A DNA stretch of 64,000 nt, from assembly GCA_003223645.1 (NCBI GenBank), contig QHVT01000020.1:57895-121894 (forward strand). Reading direction: 5' to 3'. Origin of the DNA: Acidobacteriota bacterium. GTDB taxonomy: Bacteria > Acidobacteriota > Thermoanaerobaculia > Gp7-AA8. A program made the position numbers and the translations under genes. Below are positions 1 to 8,323 of the stretch, piece after piece; position 1 is the first letter of the stretch, and every line of letters starts with the position of its first letter. The notes below the pieces were generated by a model, which saw only the letters and a list, made by a program, of their open reading frames with translations, did not search any database and was not told the DNA's origin.

Positions 1-1
1 G

Positions 2-1879
2 GATGAATTGCCGCGCGACGTGCAGCGCATTCTGCGCCGCTGTCTGGCGCATGATCCGGAGAGCCGCTATCAGTCGATGAAGGATCTCGCGCTCGACCTC
101 GGCGAGGCATCGCTCGACGAAACCACTCCGCGCAAGCCGCGCTACTTCGTCTGGGCCGCGGCGATCGCGGCCCTCGTCGCCATCGTGTTCGCGTTCCGCG
201 CAAACAAGAATGCGGAGGCGACCCCCGTGCCGCCGCAGCGCGATGAAACGCTGATGACGCGCGTGACGAACAGCGGCAGGATCATGACCGCTGCGATCTC
301 GCCGGACGGCAAGTATCTCGTGCACGCGGTGCGCGAAGGGGATCAACAGGCGCTGTGGGTCAGGCAGATCGCGACCGGCACGCTGACGCGCATCGCGCCG
401 CCCGAGCCGCGCTACTACTTCCGTCTCAGCGTCTCGCCGGACGGCAACTACGTCTATTACATCTCCGTGACGCGCGCGGAGCCGAATGTCGCCGATCTCT
501 TCCAGGTATCGCTCCTCGGCGGAACGCCGCGCCGCATTGCCAGCGACGTCGAGTTCACGTACGGACTCTCGCACGACGGCACGCGCGTCGCCTTCCGGCG
601 CTTCAACGCGTTCGACCGCGAGCATCGGCTGACCGTCGCGGACGTCGACAGCGGCGAAGAAGAGGTCGTGCTGCGCCGCGCATATCCGTACTACTGCGAC
701 CTGCCGGCGTGGTCGCCGGACGGAAAAACGATCGCGTTCATCGGCGGAGAGAGCGGAAAGAATCCCGGCATCTACACGCTCGATCTCAAGACCCGCAACA
801 TCATGCGGATGCCGTCGCCGGAGTGGCCGGGCTTCGTCAACATGACCTGGATGCCGGACGACAGCGGCCTGCTCCTGACGGTCTACGACCGCGAGTCGCC
901 GCCGCAGATCTGGCTGCTCGCGCGCGGTGGTGTGGCGCGCAAGATCACGTCGGACATCAACGCCTACACCGGCATCAGCGTCACCGCGGATGCGTCGACG
1001 ATCGGCGCGGTGCGCGACGAGAGCGACTCGAACATCTGGACGCTCGATCTCGGCGAAGCCGCGCGTCCCGGCACGGCCGCGCTGCGTCCGGTGACGACGG
1101 GACTCGGCAACTACTACGGAACGGGCGGAGTGCGCTGGCTGAGCGACTCCGAGGTGATGTACACGGCGATTACGTCCAAGATGCCGACGTTCTTCGCCGC
1201 GCCGCTGAACGGCAGCGGATCTCCGCGGCGCGTCGTGCACAGCATCACCGCGTGGAACCCCGCCGTCTCGCCCGATGGAAGGCGCGTGGCATTCGTCTCC
1301 GACAAATCGGGCCGGCAGGAGATTTGGATCAGCGACGTCGATGGGCAGAATGCGCGGCAAGTCACGAACGTCGAACGCGCCGGCTCGCCGTCCTTCACTC
1401 CCGACGGAAAGTCGATCGTCTTCCTCTCCCTCGGCCAGACTCAGTTCGCGTGGCGCATCGGAGTGGACGGCGGCCCACCGGAGCAGATCACGCGCACGCC
1501 CACGAGCCGCGTCAGCATGTCGCCGGATGGACGCTGGCTGTTGTGCCGCTTGCGCTCCACGGAATCGAAAACGCCGCTGTGGCGCACCGCGCTCGTCCCG
1601 CTCGACGGCGCCGCGCCGCGCTTCTTCGGCGTGCCCGCGTACGGCGGCGAGCCAGTCTTGCAGTGGCATCCCGGCGGGAAGGCCTTTTCCTATCTCGACG
1701 CGAAGGACGGCATTGCCAACATCTGGCTGCAGGACATCGACGGCGGCCCGCCGCGCCAGGTGACGTTCTTCGAGAGCGGCGAGATTTTCTCGTTCGACTG
1801 GTCGCGGGATGGGCGAAAGCTGGTGCTCTCGCGCGGAGAACCGACCAGCGACGCCGTGATCATCAGGAACTTTCGTTAG
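2..1879 (+). CDS. Ser/Thr protein kinase with C-terminal TolB/PD40 beta-propeller (5' truncated by window edge)
   Basis: The first ~35 residues (VQRILRRCLAHDPESRYQSM) are the end of a eukaryotic-like Ser/Thr kinase domain. A transmembrane helix follows (about residues 46-65, WAAAIAALVAIVFAF). The rest is an extracytoplasmic propeller with repeated SPDG or TPDG turns (ISPDGKYLV, VSPDGNYVYY, VSPDGRRVAF, FTPDGKSIVF, MSPDGRWLL, WSRDGRKLVL). The catalytic part of the kinase lies outside the window. This architecture (kinase, membrane anchor, PD40 sensor) is abundant in Acidobacteriota, where the propeller is assumed to sense an external ligand; the ligand is unknown. Reading frame is open from base 2. 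The gene is followed by two palindromic repeats rather than a linked gene. Confidence 0.9.
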   Translation, partial: DELPRDVQRILRRCLAHDPESRYQSMKDLALDLGEASLDETTPRKPRYFVWAAAIAALVAIVFAFRANKNAEATPVPPQRDETLMTRVTNSGRIMTAAISPDGKYLVHAVREGDQQALWVRQIATGTLTRIAPPEPRYYFRLSVSPDGNYVYYISVTRAEPNVADLFQVSLLGGTPRRIASDVEFTYGLSHDGTRVAFRRFNAFDREHRLTVADVDSGEEEVVLRRAYPYYCDLPAWSPDGKTIAFIGGESGKNPGIYTLDLKTRNIMRMPSPEWPGFVNMTWMPDDSGLLLTVYDRESPPQIWLLARGGVARKITSDINAYTGISVTADASTIGAVRDESDSNIWTLDLGEAARPGTAALRPVTTGLGNYYGTGGVRWLSDSEVMYTAITSKMPTFFAAPLNGSGSPRRVVHSITAWNPAVSPDGRRVAFVSDKSGRQEIWISDVDGQNARQVTNVERAGSPSFTPDGKSIVFLSLGQTQFAWRIGVDGGPPEQITRTPTSRVSMSPDGRWLLCRLRSTESKTPLWRTALVPLDGAAPRFFGVPAYGGEPVLQWHPGGKAFSYLDAKDGIANIWLQDIDGGPPRQVTFFESGEIFSFDWSRDGRKLVLSRGEPTSDAVIIRNFR

Positions 1880-1899
1880 TCTGCATTTCTCACACCTTC

Positions 1900-1983
1900 G
1901 TCATCTTGAGCCGCGTAGACGGCGAAAGATCTCAATCTACGTAACTTGAGATCCTTCGCCGCGCTTCGCCGGCTCAGGATGAC
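1900..1983. repeat. Palindromic repeat, family A copy 1
   Basis: Imperfect palindrome: one arm reads gtcatcttgagccgcg and the other ends ggctcaggatgac, with gacggcgaaagatct facing agatccttcgccg. Related copies lie at 34762-34859 and 37769-37870, and a half copy near 21826. It looks like a REP/MITE-type element; it may also act as a terminator for the upstream gene. Confidence 0.8.
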
Positions 1984-2033
1984 GTTTGACACTTGCTCCA
2001 CGCCTTTTCAGATGCTGTGAGAAATGCAGGTTA

Positions 2034-2089
2034 GGAGAGCGGGCGTCCCCGCCCGCCCCCGGGGAGGCGGGCAAGATTCCCGCTCTCCT
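2034..2089. repeat. Palindromic repeat, family B copy 1
   Basis: Hairpin with arms ggagagcgggcgtcccc and cgggcaagattcccgctctcc. Related copies lie at 16146-16232 and 29692-29746, where they run into the 3' ends of genes. Here it is intergenic, next to the stop of the FHA regulator. Confidence 0.8.
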
Positions 2090-2096
2090 CGGCATC

Positions 2097-2717
2097 CTAG
2101 AGCGCGGTCTTCGTCGTGGCGAGCTGCTGCACGCGGCGCAGGCGAATGGGATTGCGTCCGATCATGATCTCATCGGTGTCGTGCACCTCGACGACCTTCG
2201 TGACCGGCGTCGTGCCGATGAACGTGCCGTTCTTGCTGCCGAGGTCCTCGAGCGTGAGGACGTCGCCCTCGACGAGGAGGCGCGCATGTTGACGCGAGAC
2301 GTCGGGCGCGTTGATGACGATCTCGCAGACGGAGTCGCGGCCGATCGTGTTCGCTCCTTCGTGCAGCGGAATCTGCTCGTTGCCGGCGACGATCACGAAC
2401 GCGCTGGGATCCGCGGTCATCGTGCGCGCGGCCGCGAATGCGTAGCCGAAGCGATGCACGGTGCGGACGATTTCGCGATCGTCGTCGCCGATCGCCGCGC
2501 GGATTTCAGAAACGAGATTGTGCAGGTTGCCTTGCTCGACGTACGTGTCGGGCCAGAGGCGTCCGTAGAGCGCATCCTTCGAGACCGCGGCGGGACTCGC
2601 TTCGATCAGCAGCTCGAGCAACGCGAACGCCTTCGGCGAGAGCGGCACCGGCTCACCGCCGCGCGAGAGCGTGCGCGTTGCGGAATCGAAGACACAGGAG
2701 CCGAAGCGCACGCGCAT
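2097..2717 (-). CDS. Winged-helix (OmpR-type) DNA-binding protein with C-terminal FHA domain
   Basis: 206 residues. Residues 1-95 resemble the trans_reg_C winged helix (LSPKAFALLELLIEASPAAV, then VRTVHRFGYAF at its end). Residues ~110-195 are an FHA domain with the phosphopeptide-binding signature GR...SRQHARL...DLGSKNGTF. There is no receiver domain. FHA domains bind phosphothreonine, so the protein could be a transcription factor controlled by Ser/Thr kinases such as those at 2-1879 and 13347-14543; that link is inference. Start placed at the ATG at 2717 because the winged-helix fold begins there; an upstream in-frame extension has no family support. Divergent from the JAMM-like gene, with an 85-bp gap between the starts. 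Confidence 0.85.
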   Translation of the reverse strand: MRVRFGSCVFDSATRTLSRGGEPVPLSPKAFALLELLIEASPAAVSKDALYGRLWPDTYVEQGNLHNLVSEIRAAIGDDDREIVRTVHRFGYAFAAARTMTADPSAFVIVAGNEQIPLHEGANTIGRDSVCEIVINAPDVSRQHARLLVEGDVLTLEDLGSKNGTFIGTTPVTKVVEVHDTDEIMIGRNPIRLRRVQQLATTKTAL

Positions 2718-2802
2718 GCCTGATTGTAGGCCGCGCGGACACTGAGAACTTTCTGAGAAAACGCACAGGACGCGGACGCATTGCCCGGCCGATCCTCGCC
2801 GC

Positions 2803-3213
2803 ATGGGTGCGTTCCTGTTGGTCCTGCTCCTCAGTTTCGGATGCGGAGATCTTTGCCGCGACCAGGCCGTCGCGCATTATGCGTGGCTCTTCGCTGACGC
2901 GGGATACGGCCACCTCCCTCGCGAGCGCGCAGGGTTCCTGATTCGCGAGAAGGACGGCACGCTCACGTTCGCACCGTGGAAGGTCAGCGACTTCGCCAGC
3001 GCTCACTATCGCGGCGGCGTTCCGGCGAACACGATCGCATTGGTGCACACGCATCCCGACTTCGCCTCACCGTGGCCGTCTGCACGCGATGCAAGCGTGG
3101 CGAGACGGCTGGCGTTGCCGGTGATCGTGGTGTCGAAAGATGCAGTGACCGTTGCAATGTCCGACGGAACGCGCCGCGAATTGTTCGGCCGCGGCTGGCG
3201 GCGTCTGAGATGA
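2803..3213 (+). CDS. Secreted JAMM/MPN-like metalloprotease domain protein
   Basis: 136 residues. The N-terminus is hydrophobic (FLLVLLLSFGC), suggesting a signal peptide or a poorly matching lipobox. Residues 82-96 carry HTHP followed by PSARD, so H82, H84, S93 and D96 match the HxH...SxxD zinc-binding pattern of JAB/JAMM domains, with E41 a possible catalytic Glu. The spacing between the second His and the Ser is 8 residues rather than the more usual 7. Whether it is an active isopeptidase or a DUF4329-like relative cannot be decided here. Divergent from the FHA regulator. Confidence 0.6.
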   Translation: MGAFLLVLLLSFGCGDLCRDQAVAHYAWLFADAGYGHLPRERAGFLIREKDGTLTFAPWKVSDFASAHYRGGVPANTIALVHTHPDFASPWPSARDASVARRLALPVIVVSKDAVTVAMSDGTRRELFGRGWRRLR

Positions 3214-3270
3214 ACGTTGCGTGTCCTGTGTTGAGAACGTGAGACCTCATCGAACGTCATCCCACCGTTC

Positions 3271-3645
3271 TCACGCATGGCGAAGCCGCGCGAAGCGGCC
3301 GTAGGCCACGAACGCGCAGAGGACGCCCGCGACGAACGGGAAGAGAGCGCCGAGACCGCTGCTGAACGTGAGTGCCGTCGCGCCGCTCATGATGAGCACG
3401 AGTCCCGTCGCGGCGAGCGGCGTGAGGCGCGGCTGAATGCGCGTCAGTCCGGGCAGGATGAGGCCGAGGGCGCCGGCGATCTCCGCGACGCCGATGAAGC
3501 GGATGAAGCCGGCGGAGAACGGCGACTGCGCCGTCAGCTGAGCGGCCGGGATGATGAACTTCATGGCGCCGGCGAAGAGGAAGAGCGCGGCGAGAAGGAT
3601 CTGAATCGTCCAGAGCAGCATGTTGGTTTTCTTCGAGTTACGCAT
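3271..3645 (-). CDS. DoxX-like family membrane protein
   Basis: 124 residues with four hydrophobic segments (LLWTIQILLAALFLFAGAMK, FIGVAEIAGALGLILPG, ATGLVLIMSGATALTF, LFPFVAGVLCAFVAYG). The GAMKF and GVAEIAGALGLILPG segments are typical of the DoxX/DoxX_2 family of small integral membrane proteins of largely unknown role. Start at the ATG at 3645, preceded by AAAAGGAGATTG; the longer in-frame extension lies in front of this ribosome binding site and is rejected. Confidence 0.85.
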   Translation of the reverse strand: MRNSKKTNMLLWTIQILLAALFLFAGAMKFIIPAAQLTAQSPFSAGFIRFIGVAEIAGALGLILPGLTRIQPRLTPLAATGLVLIMSGATALTFSSGLGALFPFVAGVLCAFVAYGRFARLRHA

Positions 3646-3756
3646 TGTCGTCAATCTCCTTTTGTAGAGACGTCGAACGAGCCGACCCGAAATCGACATG
3701 CCGCTGATTTTTTTTGGGAGGCTGGTGGCTCGTCAATAATCCTGAAGCGTTGGTTT

Positions 3757-3856
3757 ATGTGGTGACCGCTGCCCTCAGCGGTCACTGCGCCGCCGATGGC
3801 GGCGCCAGCGGCGCGCTTCGCGCCGCTGCGACCGCTGAGGGCAGCGGTCGCCACAT
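3757..3856. repeat. Palindromic repeat, family C copy 1
   Basis: A 100-bp palindrome: outer arms atgtggtgaccgctgccctc and gagggcagcggtcgccacat, with an inner GC-rich palindrome ggcgccagcggcgcgcttcg. A close copy lies at 26972-27068. It sits between the DoxX and M24 peptidase genes. Confidence 0.85.
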
Positions 3857-3870
3857 AGTGGACCCCGGAG

Positions 3871-5160
3871 TCAGAACGGCTTCTCCAGCGACTCCGATTG
3901 CGGCGTGAACAGTTTCGCGCCGTCCGCGGTGATCACCATGTCATCCTCGAGGCGGACGCCGAATTCACCGCGGATGTAGATGCCGGGCTCGTTGCTGAAG
4001 GTCATTCCCGGCTGCGCTCGCAGGTCGCGGATCCAGCCGAACATGTTGTTCTTTACCAGGTACGGCCACTCGTGGCCTTCCATGCCGATGCCGTGTCCGA
4101 GGCGATGCGTGAAGAACTTGAAGCCGGGGCCGTAGCCGGCGTCGGTGATGACCTTGCGTGCGGCGGCGTCGATCGACTCCAGCGGCGCGTCCGGTTTGGC
4201 GGCGGCCAGCGCCGCGTTCTGTGCGTGGCGGACGATGCCGAAGACGCGGTTCATCTTCTCCGTCGCTTTGCCGAGGACGAACGTGCGCGTGATGTCGGAC
4301 TGATATTCCTCCACCGTGCAGCCGTCGTCGACCATGATGATCGTTCCCTCGCGGATCACCTGCGGCTCGATCGAGCCGTGAGGAAGCGCGGTGTACGCGG
4401 CCGTCTGCACGCTCGCTTCGCCCGGAAATCCGACGCGGCGATAGGCGACGTCAATCAGGTCGGAGACCTGCTTCTGCGTCATGCCGGGTTGCAGCGCCTG
4501 GTACACGGCGCGGTAGACCATCCACGTGGCCGTATTCGCGAGCTGCATCAACTCCAGCTCGTGCGCGTCCTTGATCATCCGGCAGCCGGCGGTGATCGGG
4601 GTCCCGAGCACGATGCGCGCGTTTGACGCGGCGCGGGCGATCCCTTCGCTCCAGACGAACTTCGCGGTTTCTTCGATGCCAACCGTCGCCGTCGACAGCT
4701 TGCGATCGGCGAGGCCGCGCGCCACCAGCGCGTACGGACTCTCGTCTTCCTGCCACGTTCGGATGTCGGCGTGGCCGCCGCCGAACGGACCCCGCGCGAT
4801 TTGTTCCATCGCGCGCTCTTCCTCGAAGGCGGGGCAGACGAAGAACGGCTCACCTTTGACCGGGATCACACACGCGAACAGGCGCTCGCCGCCCGACCAG
4901 CGGAGGCTCGTGAAGTAGGTGAGCGAGGCGCTGCCGGTGAGCACCAGCGCGCCGAAGTTTTTTTCGGACATGATGCGCCGCGCCTTCTCGATGCGGGCGT
5001 GCCGCTCGTCGTTCGTGATCGGCTTTGCCTGATCGCGCATCGACGTGAGCGCGGCGATCGACGGCGCCAGCGCAGTCTCCTTCTCTTGCGCGGAGAGCGA
5101 CGGCACGCGCGAAGCGGCGCCGAGGATGGCCGAGGTGCGTAGGAATTTGCGTCGGTTCAT
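3871..5160 (-). CDS. Exported M24 family metallopeptidase (Xaa-Pro aminopeptidase-like)
   Basis: 429 residues. The N-terminus MNRRKFLRTSAILGAAS is a twin-arginine signal, so the enzyme is probably exported folded. The pita-bread fold residues are present: two Asp ligands in VDDGCTVEEYQSDITRTFV, His in HRLGHGIGMEGHE, Glu in SNEPGIY and Glu in RLEDDMVIT. The family removes N-terminal residues next to proline using two metal ions. Start is the ATG at 5160, directly before the Tat motif; upstream in-frame sequence is non-coding in character. Flanked downstream by a family C palindrome. Confidence 0.9.
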   Translation of the reverse strand: MNRRKFLRTSAILGAASRVPSLSAQEKETALAPSIAALTSMRDQAKPITNDERHARIEKARRIMSEKNFGALVLTGSASLTYFTSLRWSGGERLFACVIPVKGEPFFVCPAFEEERAMEQIARGPFGGGHADIRTWQEDESPYALVARGLADRKLSTATVGIEETAKFVWSEGIARAASNARIVLGTPITAGCRMIKDAHELELMQLANTATWMVYRAVYQALQPGMTQKQVSDLIDVAYRRVGFPGEASVQTAAYTALPHGSIEPQVIREGTIIMVDDGCTVEEYQSDITRTFVLGKATEKMNRVFGIVRHAQNAALAAAKPDAPLESIDAAARKVITDAGYGPGFKFFTHRLGHGIGMEGHEWPYLVKNNMFGWIRDLRAQPGMTFSNEPGIYIRGEFGVRLEDDMVITADGAKLFTPQSESLEKPF

Positions 5161-5305
5161 GCCAGTGGGGATTCTAGTCGCCACGGGCGACTGCGTGGAT
5201 TGCTCCGCCTTGCGGCATGCTTGTCGCCACGTCACGAATGCGGCTTCGAGCGGCGCAACGCGCCTGAGATCGTCGTTTCTGCTGCGCAAGCACCTAGTCG
5301 CCCTC

Positions 5306-7156
5306 TCACTTCACCCCCGCCCGCACCTCCTGCAAATGAACCGCGCGAATCGCCGTCGTGCCGGGTGTAAGCGTGGGGTTTGTGAACGAGAGCATCCCGA
5401 GTCCCAGCGCAGCGCGCGCGGGTGTCAAGGCGTCGCGCAGTTCCTGAATGTGAATGGCCTTGACCGGCACCCCCGCCGAGGCGGCGTCGGTGAAGGAGAC
5501 GTTGCCGAGGGCGGCGACGGCGCGGAGAGCGTTGACGGCTTGGCGTAATTCGGCGAGGTGGACGGCTTTCATCGGCGTCACGCCGGACATGAGCGGGTCG
5601 TCGGTGAAGAGCATTGCGATGGCGGGGTCGGGTGCGCTGAATGGAGATGGACGCGAGGCGGCGTCGAGCGCGCGCACTTTGTAGACGTACGCGCTGCCGC
5701 CGGCGACGGTGTTGTCGTTGAATGTCGTCGCCGCGGTCGTGATGAGAGTCGCGTATGAATTCGACGCCGAACTGCGCTGGATCTCGTACTGCGTTGCGCC
5801 GGCGACGGCGTTCCACGAGAGACTGATCTGCGACGTCGATGTGGCGGTCGCGAAGAATCCGGTCGGAGTCGCCGGGCCGACGATGACGCCGCGCGATCCG
5901 GTGATGGTTGGCTGCAACGTGTCGGTTGCGGTGACGACGTGATTGCCGGCGGACGGAAACGTGAACGCGTTCGTGAAGGTGTGCGTGCCGGCATCCGCGG
6001 GAGTGAACGTGTAGTCGGCGGGGAGCACGGTCGAGGCGTTGGTGGCGGTGAAGTGAATCGTGCCGGTGTAGCTCGTGGCGACGTTGTCGTTGGGATCGTA
6101 GGCGGTGACGGTTGCTGTCGCCGGCTCGTTCGCGCCGGCGCCGGCGGGAAACGTGATCACCAGCGAGACGGACGGCTTCCAGCCGCGCTCGATCACCTCG
6201 AAGTCGCTGACCTTCAGCGCGCTGAACGCGGGATTGAGCACGTCATTGTTCCAGCGCGTGTCGTACGTGCCGCTGACGTACATGTCCGTCCCGTTGTCCG
6301 CGACGATCAGTCCGTACTTTTTCATCGCTCGGAAAATCTTCTGCACGTCCGCGGGAAAGCCGGAGATGTTCGTCGTCGACTTCAATCGCAGTCGAAGGCC
6401 CATCGGCGGCGCGCCGGAAGTCGAACCTGCCTCGTGCGAAGCGGGATACACGTAGCCGTTCGTCGAGCGTACGGTGAAGCGAAAGGCGTGACGGATCTCG
6501 TCCGGTCCCGCGACTTCGTCGTAGCGCACGAGGCCCGGCAGAATCGCGAGTCCCGCGGCGTCGGCGGACGTCCAGGTGTCGGGCCGCCGGTTGTTCGTCT
6601 TCATGTCGAAGAACGCGCCCGATGCCGCTTCCCACCCCGTGCCGTTGTACCAGACGTTGTACAACTCGTAGAGTGTGTTGTTGGTCTTGTCGACCATGAG
6701 GACGTGCCGGTCCTCGTCGCCGCGCTGATCGACGGTGCCGGGTTGTCCGCCTTCGACCCAGCCGTTCTGCGTGATGCATTCCGGCGGCACGGGATAGAAC
6801 GGAAATGACGTGGCGGTCGTGTGATCGACGCCGTCGCTCTGATCGGAAAAGTCGACGAACGTGACGGTGAGCTTCGGCTGATTGCCGTCGACGACGATGA
6901 AGGGAAAGCCGTAGACGTTGCCGCCGCCCGCGTCGCCGCCGAAGTCGGGATGCATTCCTTTGGTCTTGCCGATGTAGGTGAGAAACCCGTCGGCGTTCGA
7001 GTCGGTCGGCGCGTTGCTGACGTCCGTGTTCCACCAGTTGTTCGGCGGGAACAGCGGCAGCGGCAGCGGAATCGCGCCGCCCTGCACCGGCGGGTCGGCG
7101 GCGAGCGGCATCGAGAACAACATCAGGAGGAGCGTGGCGACGGCACGGCGGGACAT
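5306..7156 (-). CDS. Secreted protein with fibronectin type III domain and C-terminal ELR repeats
   Basis: 616 residues. Signal peptide at residues 1-20 (VATLLLMLFSMPLAADP). The N-terminal ~320 residues are an uncharacterised secreted domain starting at NNWWNTDVSNAPTDSNADG. An Ig-like segment follows, then an FN3 domain (ATPTGFFATATSTSQISLSW through YVYKVRALDA). The last ~85 residues contain three copies of a short motif (MKAVHLAELRQAVNALR, VKAIHIQELRDALTPAR, IRAVHLQEVRAGVK). This C-terminal repeat is often seen on secreted acidobacterial proteins; its function is unknown to me. Probably a surface or extracellular binding or hydrolytic protein. Confidence 0.75.
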   Translation of the reverse strand: MSRRAVATLLLMLFSMPLAADPPVQGGAIPLPLPLFPPNNWWNTDVSNAPTDSNADGFLTYIGKTKGMHPDFGGDAGGGNVYGFPFIVVDGNQPKLTVTFVDFSDQSDGVDHTTATSFPFYPVPPECITQNGWVEGGQPGTVDQRGDEDRHVLMVDKTNNTLYELYNVWYNGTGWEAASGAFFDMKTNNRRPDTWTSADAAGLAILPGLVRYDEVAGPDEIRHAFRFTVRSTNGYVYPASHEAGSTSGAPPMGLRLRLKSTTNISGFPADVQKIFRAMKKYGLIVADNGTDMYVSGTYDTRWNNDVLNPAFSALKVSDFEVIERGWKPSVSLVITFPAGAGANEPATATVTAYDPNDNVATSYTGTIHFTATNASTVLPADYTFTPADAGTHTFTNAFTFPSAGNHVVTATDTLQPTITGSRGVIVGPATPTGFFATATSTSQISLSWNAVAGATQYEIQRSSASNSYATLITTAATTFNDNTVAGGSAYVYKVRALDAASRPSPFSAPDPAIAMLFTDDPLMSGVTPMKAVHLAELRQAVNALRAVAALGNVSFTDAASAGVPVKAIHIQELRDALTPARAALGLGMLSFTNPTLTPGTTAIRAVHLQEVRAGVK

Positions 7157-7285
7157 CGCCGCGATTGTTTCAGCGCCGGCGAAAAGCGATCGTGCGATCC
7201 GTCACAATCCTCCGCCCGGCCCTCCTTCCGCCCTTCCCCCGAATCTTGACACTCTCTCCTCGCGCGACGACCATACCCGCCGTCC

Positions 7286-8323
7286 GTGCTCACCGCAATT
7301 CGCAGGATCGCACTCGGCATCGCCGTCGTGGCCGTTGCGTCGGCCATCCTGCTGCTGTCCGATCTGCAGCATCGCGAGCGCGCCGCGCGCCGCGCGCTGA
7401 CGAAGAAGAAGACGTGGAAGATCTACTTCGTGCAATACAACGACGTCATCGACGTCAAGGATGCGGAGCGCGGCGTGCTCGACGGACTGCGCGAGTCGGG
7501 CCTCGAGGATGGACGCGACTACGAGGTGCAGATCCTCAACGCGCAGGGGGACATGGCAACGGTGTCGGCGCTGATCGACTCCGCGATCACCGGCGGCGCG
7601 GACATGCTGATCACGTTCTCGACGCCGACGCTGCAGGCGGCGTTGCGCCGCGCGCAAAACGTTCCCGTCGTCTACAACTACGTCGCATCGGGATTGAAGG
7701 CCGGCGCGGGAAAGAGCAACACCGATCACGCGCCGAACGTCACCGGCGTCAGTCTCCTGCCGGCGAACGACGAAGCGCTCACGCTCATCAAGACGCACTT
7801 CCCCAACATTCGCAAACTCGGCACTCTGTACTGCCCCGCGGAAACGAACATGGTCAACGCGAAGATCGCGCTCGATGAAGCAGCGAAGCGCTTAGGCTTC
7901 GAAGTCGTTTACGTTCCCGCGGAGACGGCGACGGATGTGCCGGACGCCTCGGCCGCACTGATGTCGCGCGACATCGACGCGGTGCTGCAGATTCCCGGAA
8001 ATCTCACGGCGTCGGCATTCGGCAGCATCGGCGAGGCCGCGCGCCGCGCGCATCTGCCGGTGTTCGCGTTTCAGAAATCGCAGGCCATCGGCGGCGCGAT
8101 GGTCGTCGTCGCGCGCGACTACAATGACAGCGGCCGGCACGCCGCGCATCTCGCCGCGCGGATCATGCGCGGCGAGAATCCGAAGAAGATTCCGCTCGAG
8201 GATTTCGCGAAGACGAGTCTCATCGTGAATCTCGACGCCGCGCGCGCCCTCGACATCACGCTTCCGCCCGCGCTCGTCCAGTCGGCGAAGGACGTCATCG
8301 GAGACGCGAATGGAAATCGTTAA
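7286..8323 (+). CDS. ABC transporter substrate-binding protein (ABC_sub_bind / TrpX-like)
   Basis: 345 residues starting with GTG. An N-terminal membrane anchor or uncleaved signal (IALGIAVVAVASAILLLSDL) is followed by a periplasmic-binding fold of the ABC_sub_bind family (GADMLITFSTPTLQAALRRA, PVVYNYVASG, NVTGVSLLP, KLGTLYCPAETN). Relatives bind aromatic amino acids or other small solutes; the ligand here is not readable. First gene of an operon: it overlaps the STAS gene by 14 bp, followed by a permease and an ATPase. Confidence 0.9.
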   Translation: MLTAIRRIALGIAVVAVASAILLLSDLQHRERAARRALTKKKTWKIYFVQYNDVIDVKDAERGVLDGLRESGLEDGRDYEVQILNAQGDMATVSALIDSAITGGADMLITFSTPTLQAALRRAQNVPVVYNYVASGLKAGAGKSNTDHAPNVTGVSLLPANDEALTLIKTHFPNIRKLGTLYCPAETNMVNAKIALDEAAKRLGFEVVYVPAETATDVPDASAALMSRDIDAVLQIPGNLTASAFGSIGEAARRAHLPVFAFQKSQAIGGAMVVVARDYNDSGRHAAHLAARIMRGENPKKIPLEDFAKTSLIVNLDAARALDITLPPALVQSAKDVIGDANGNR

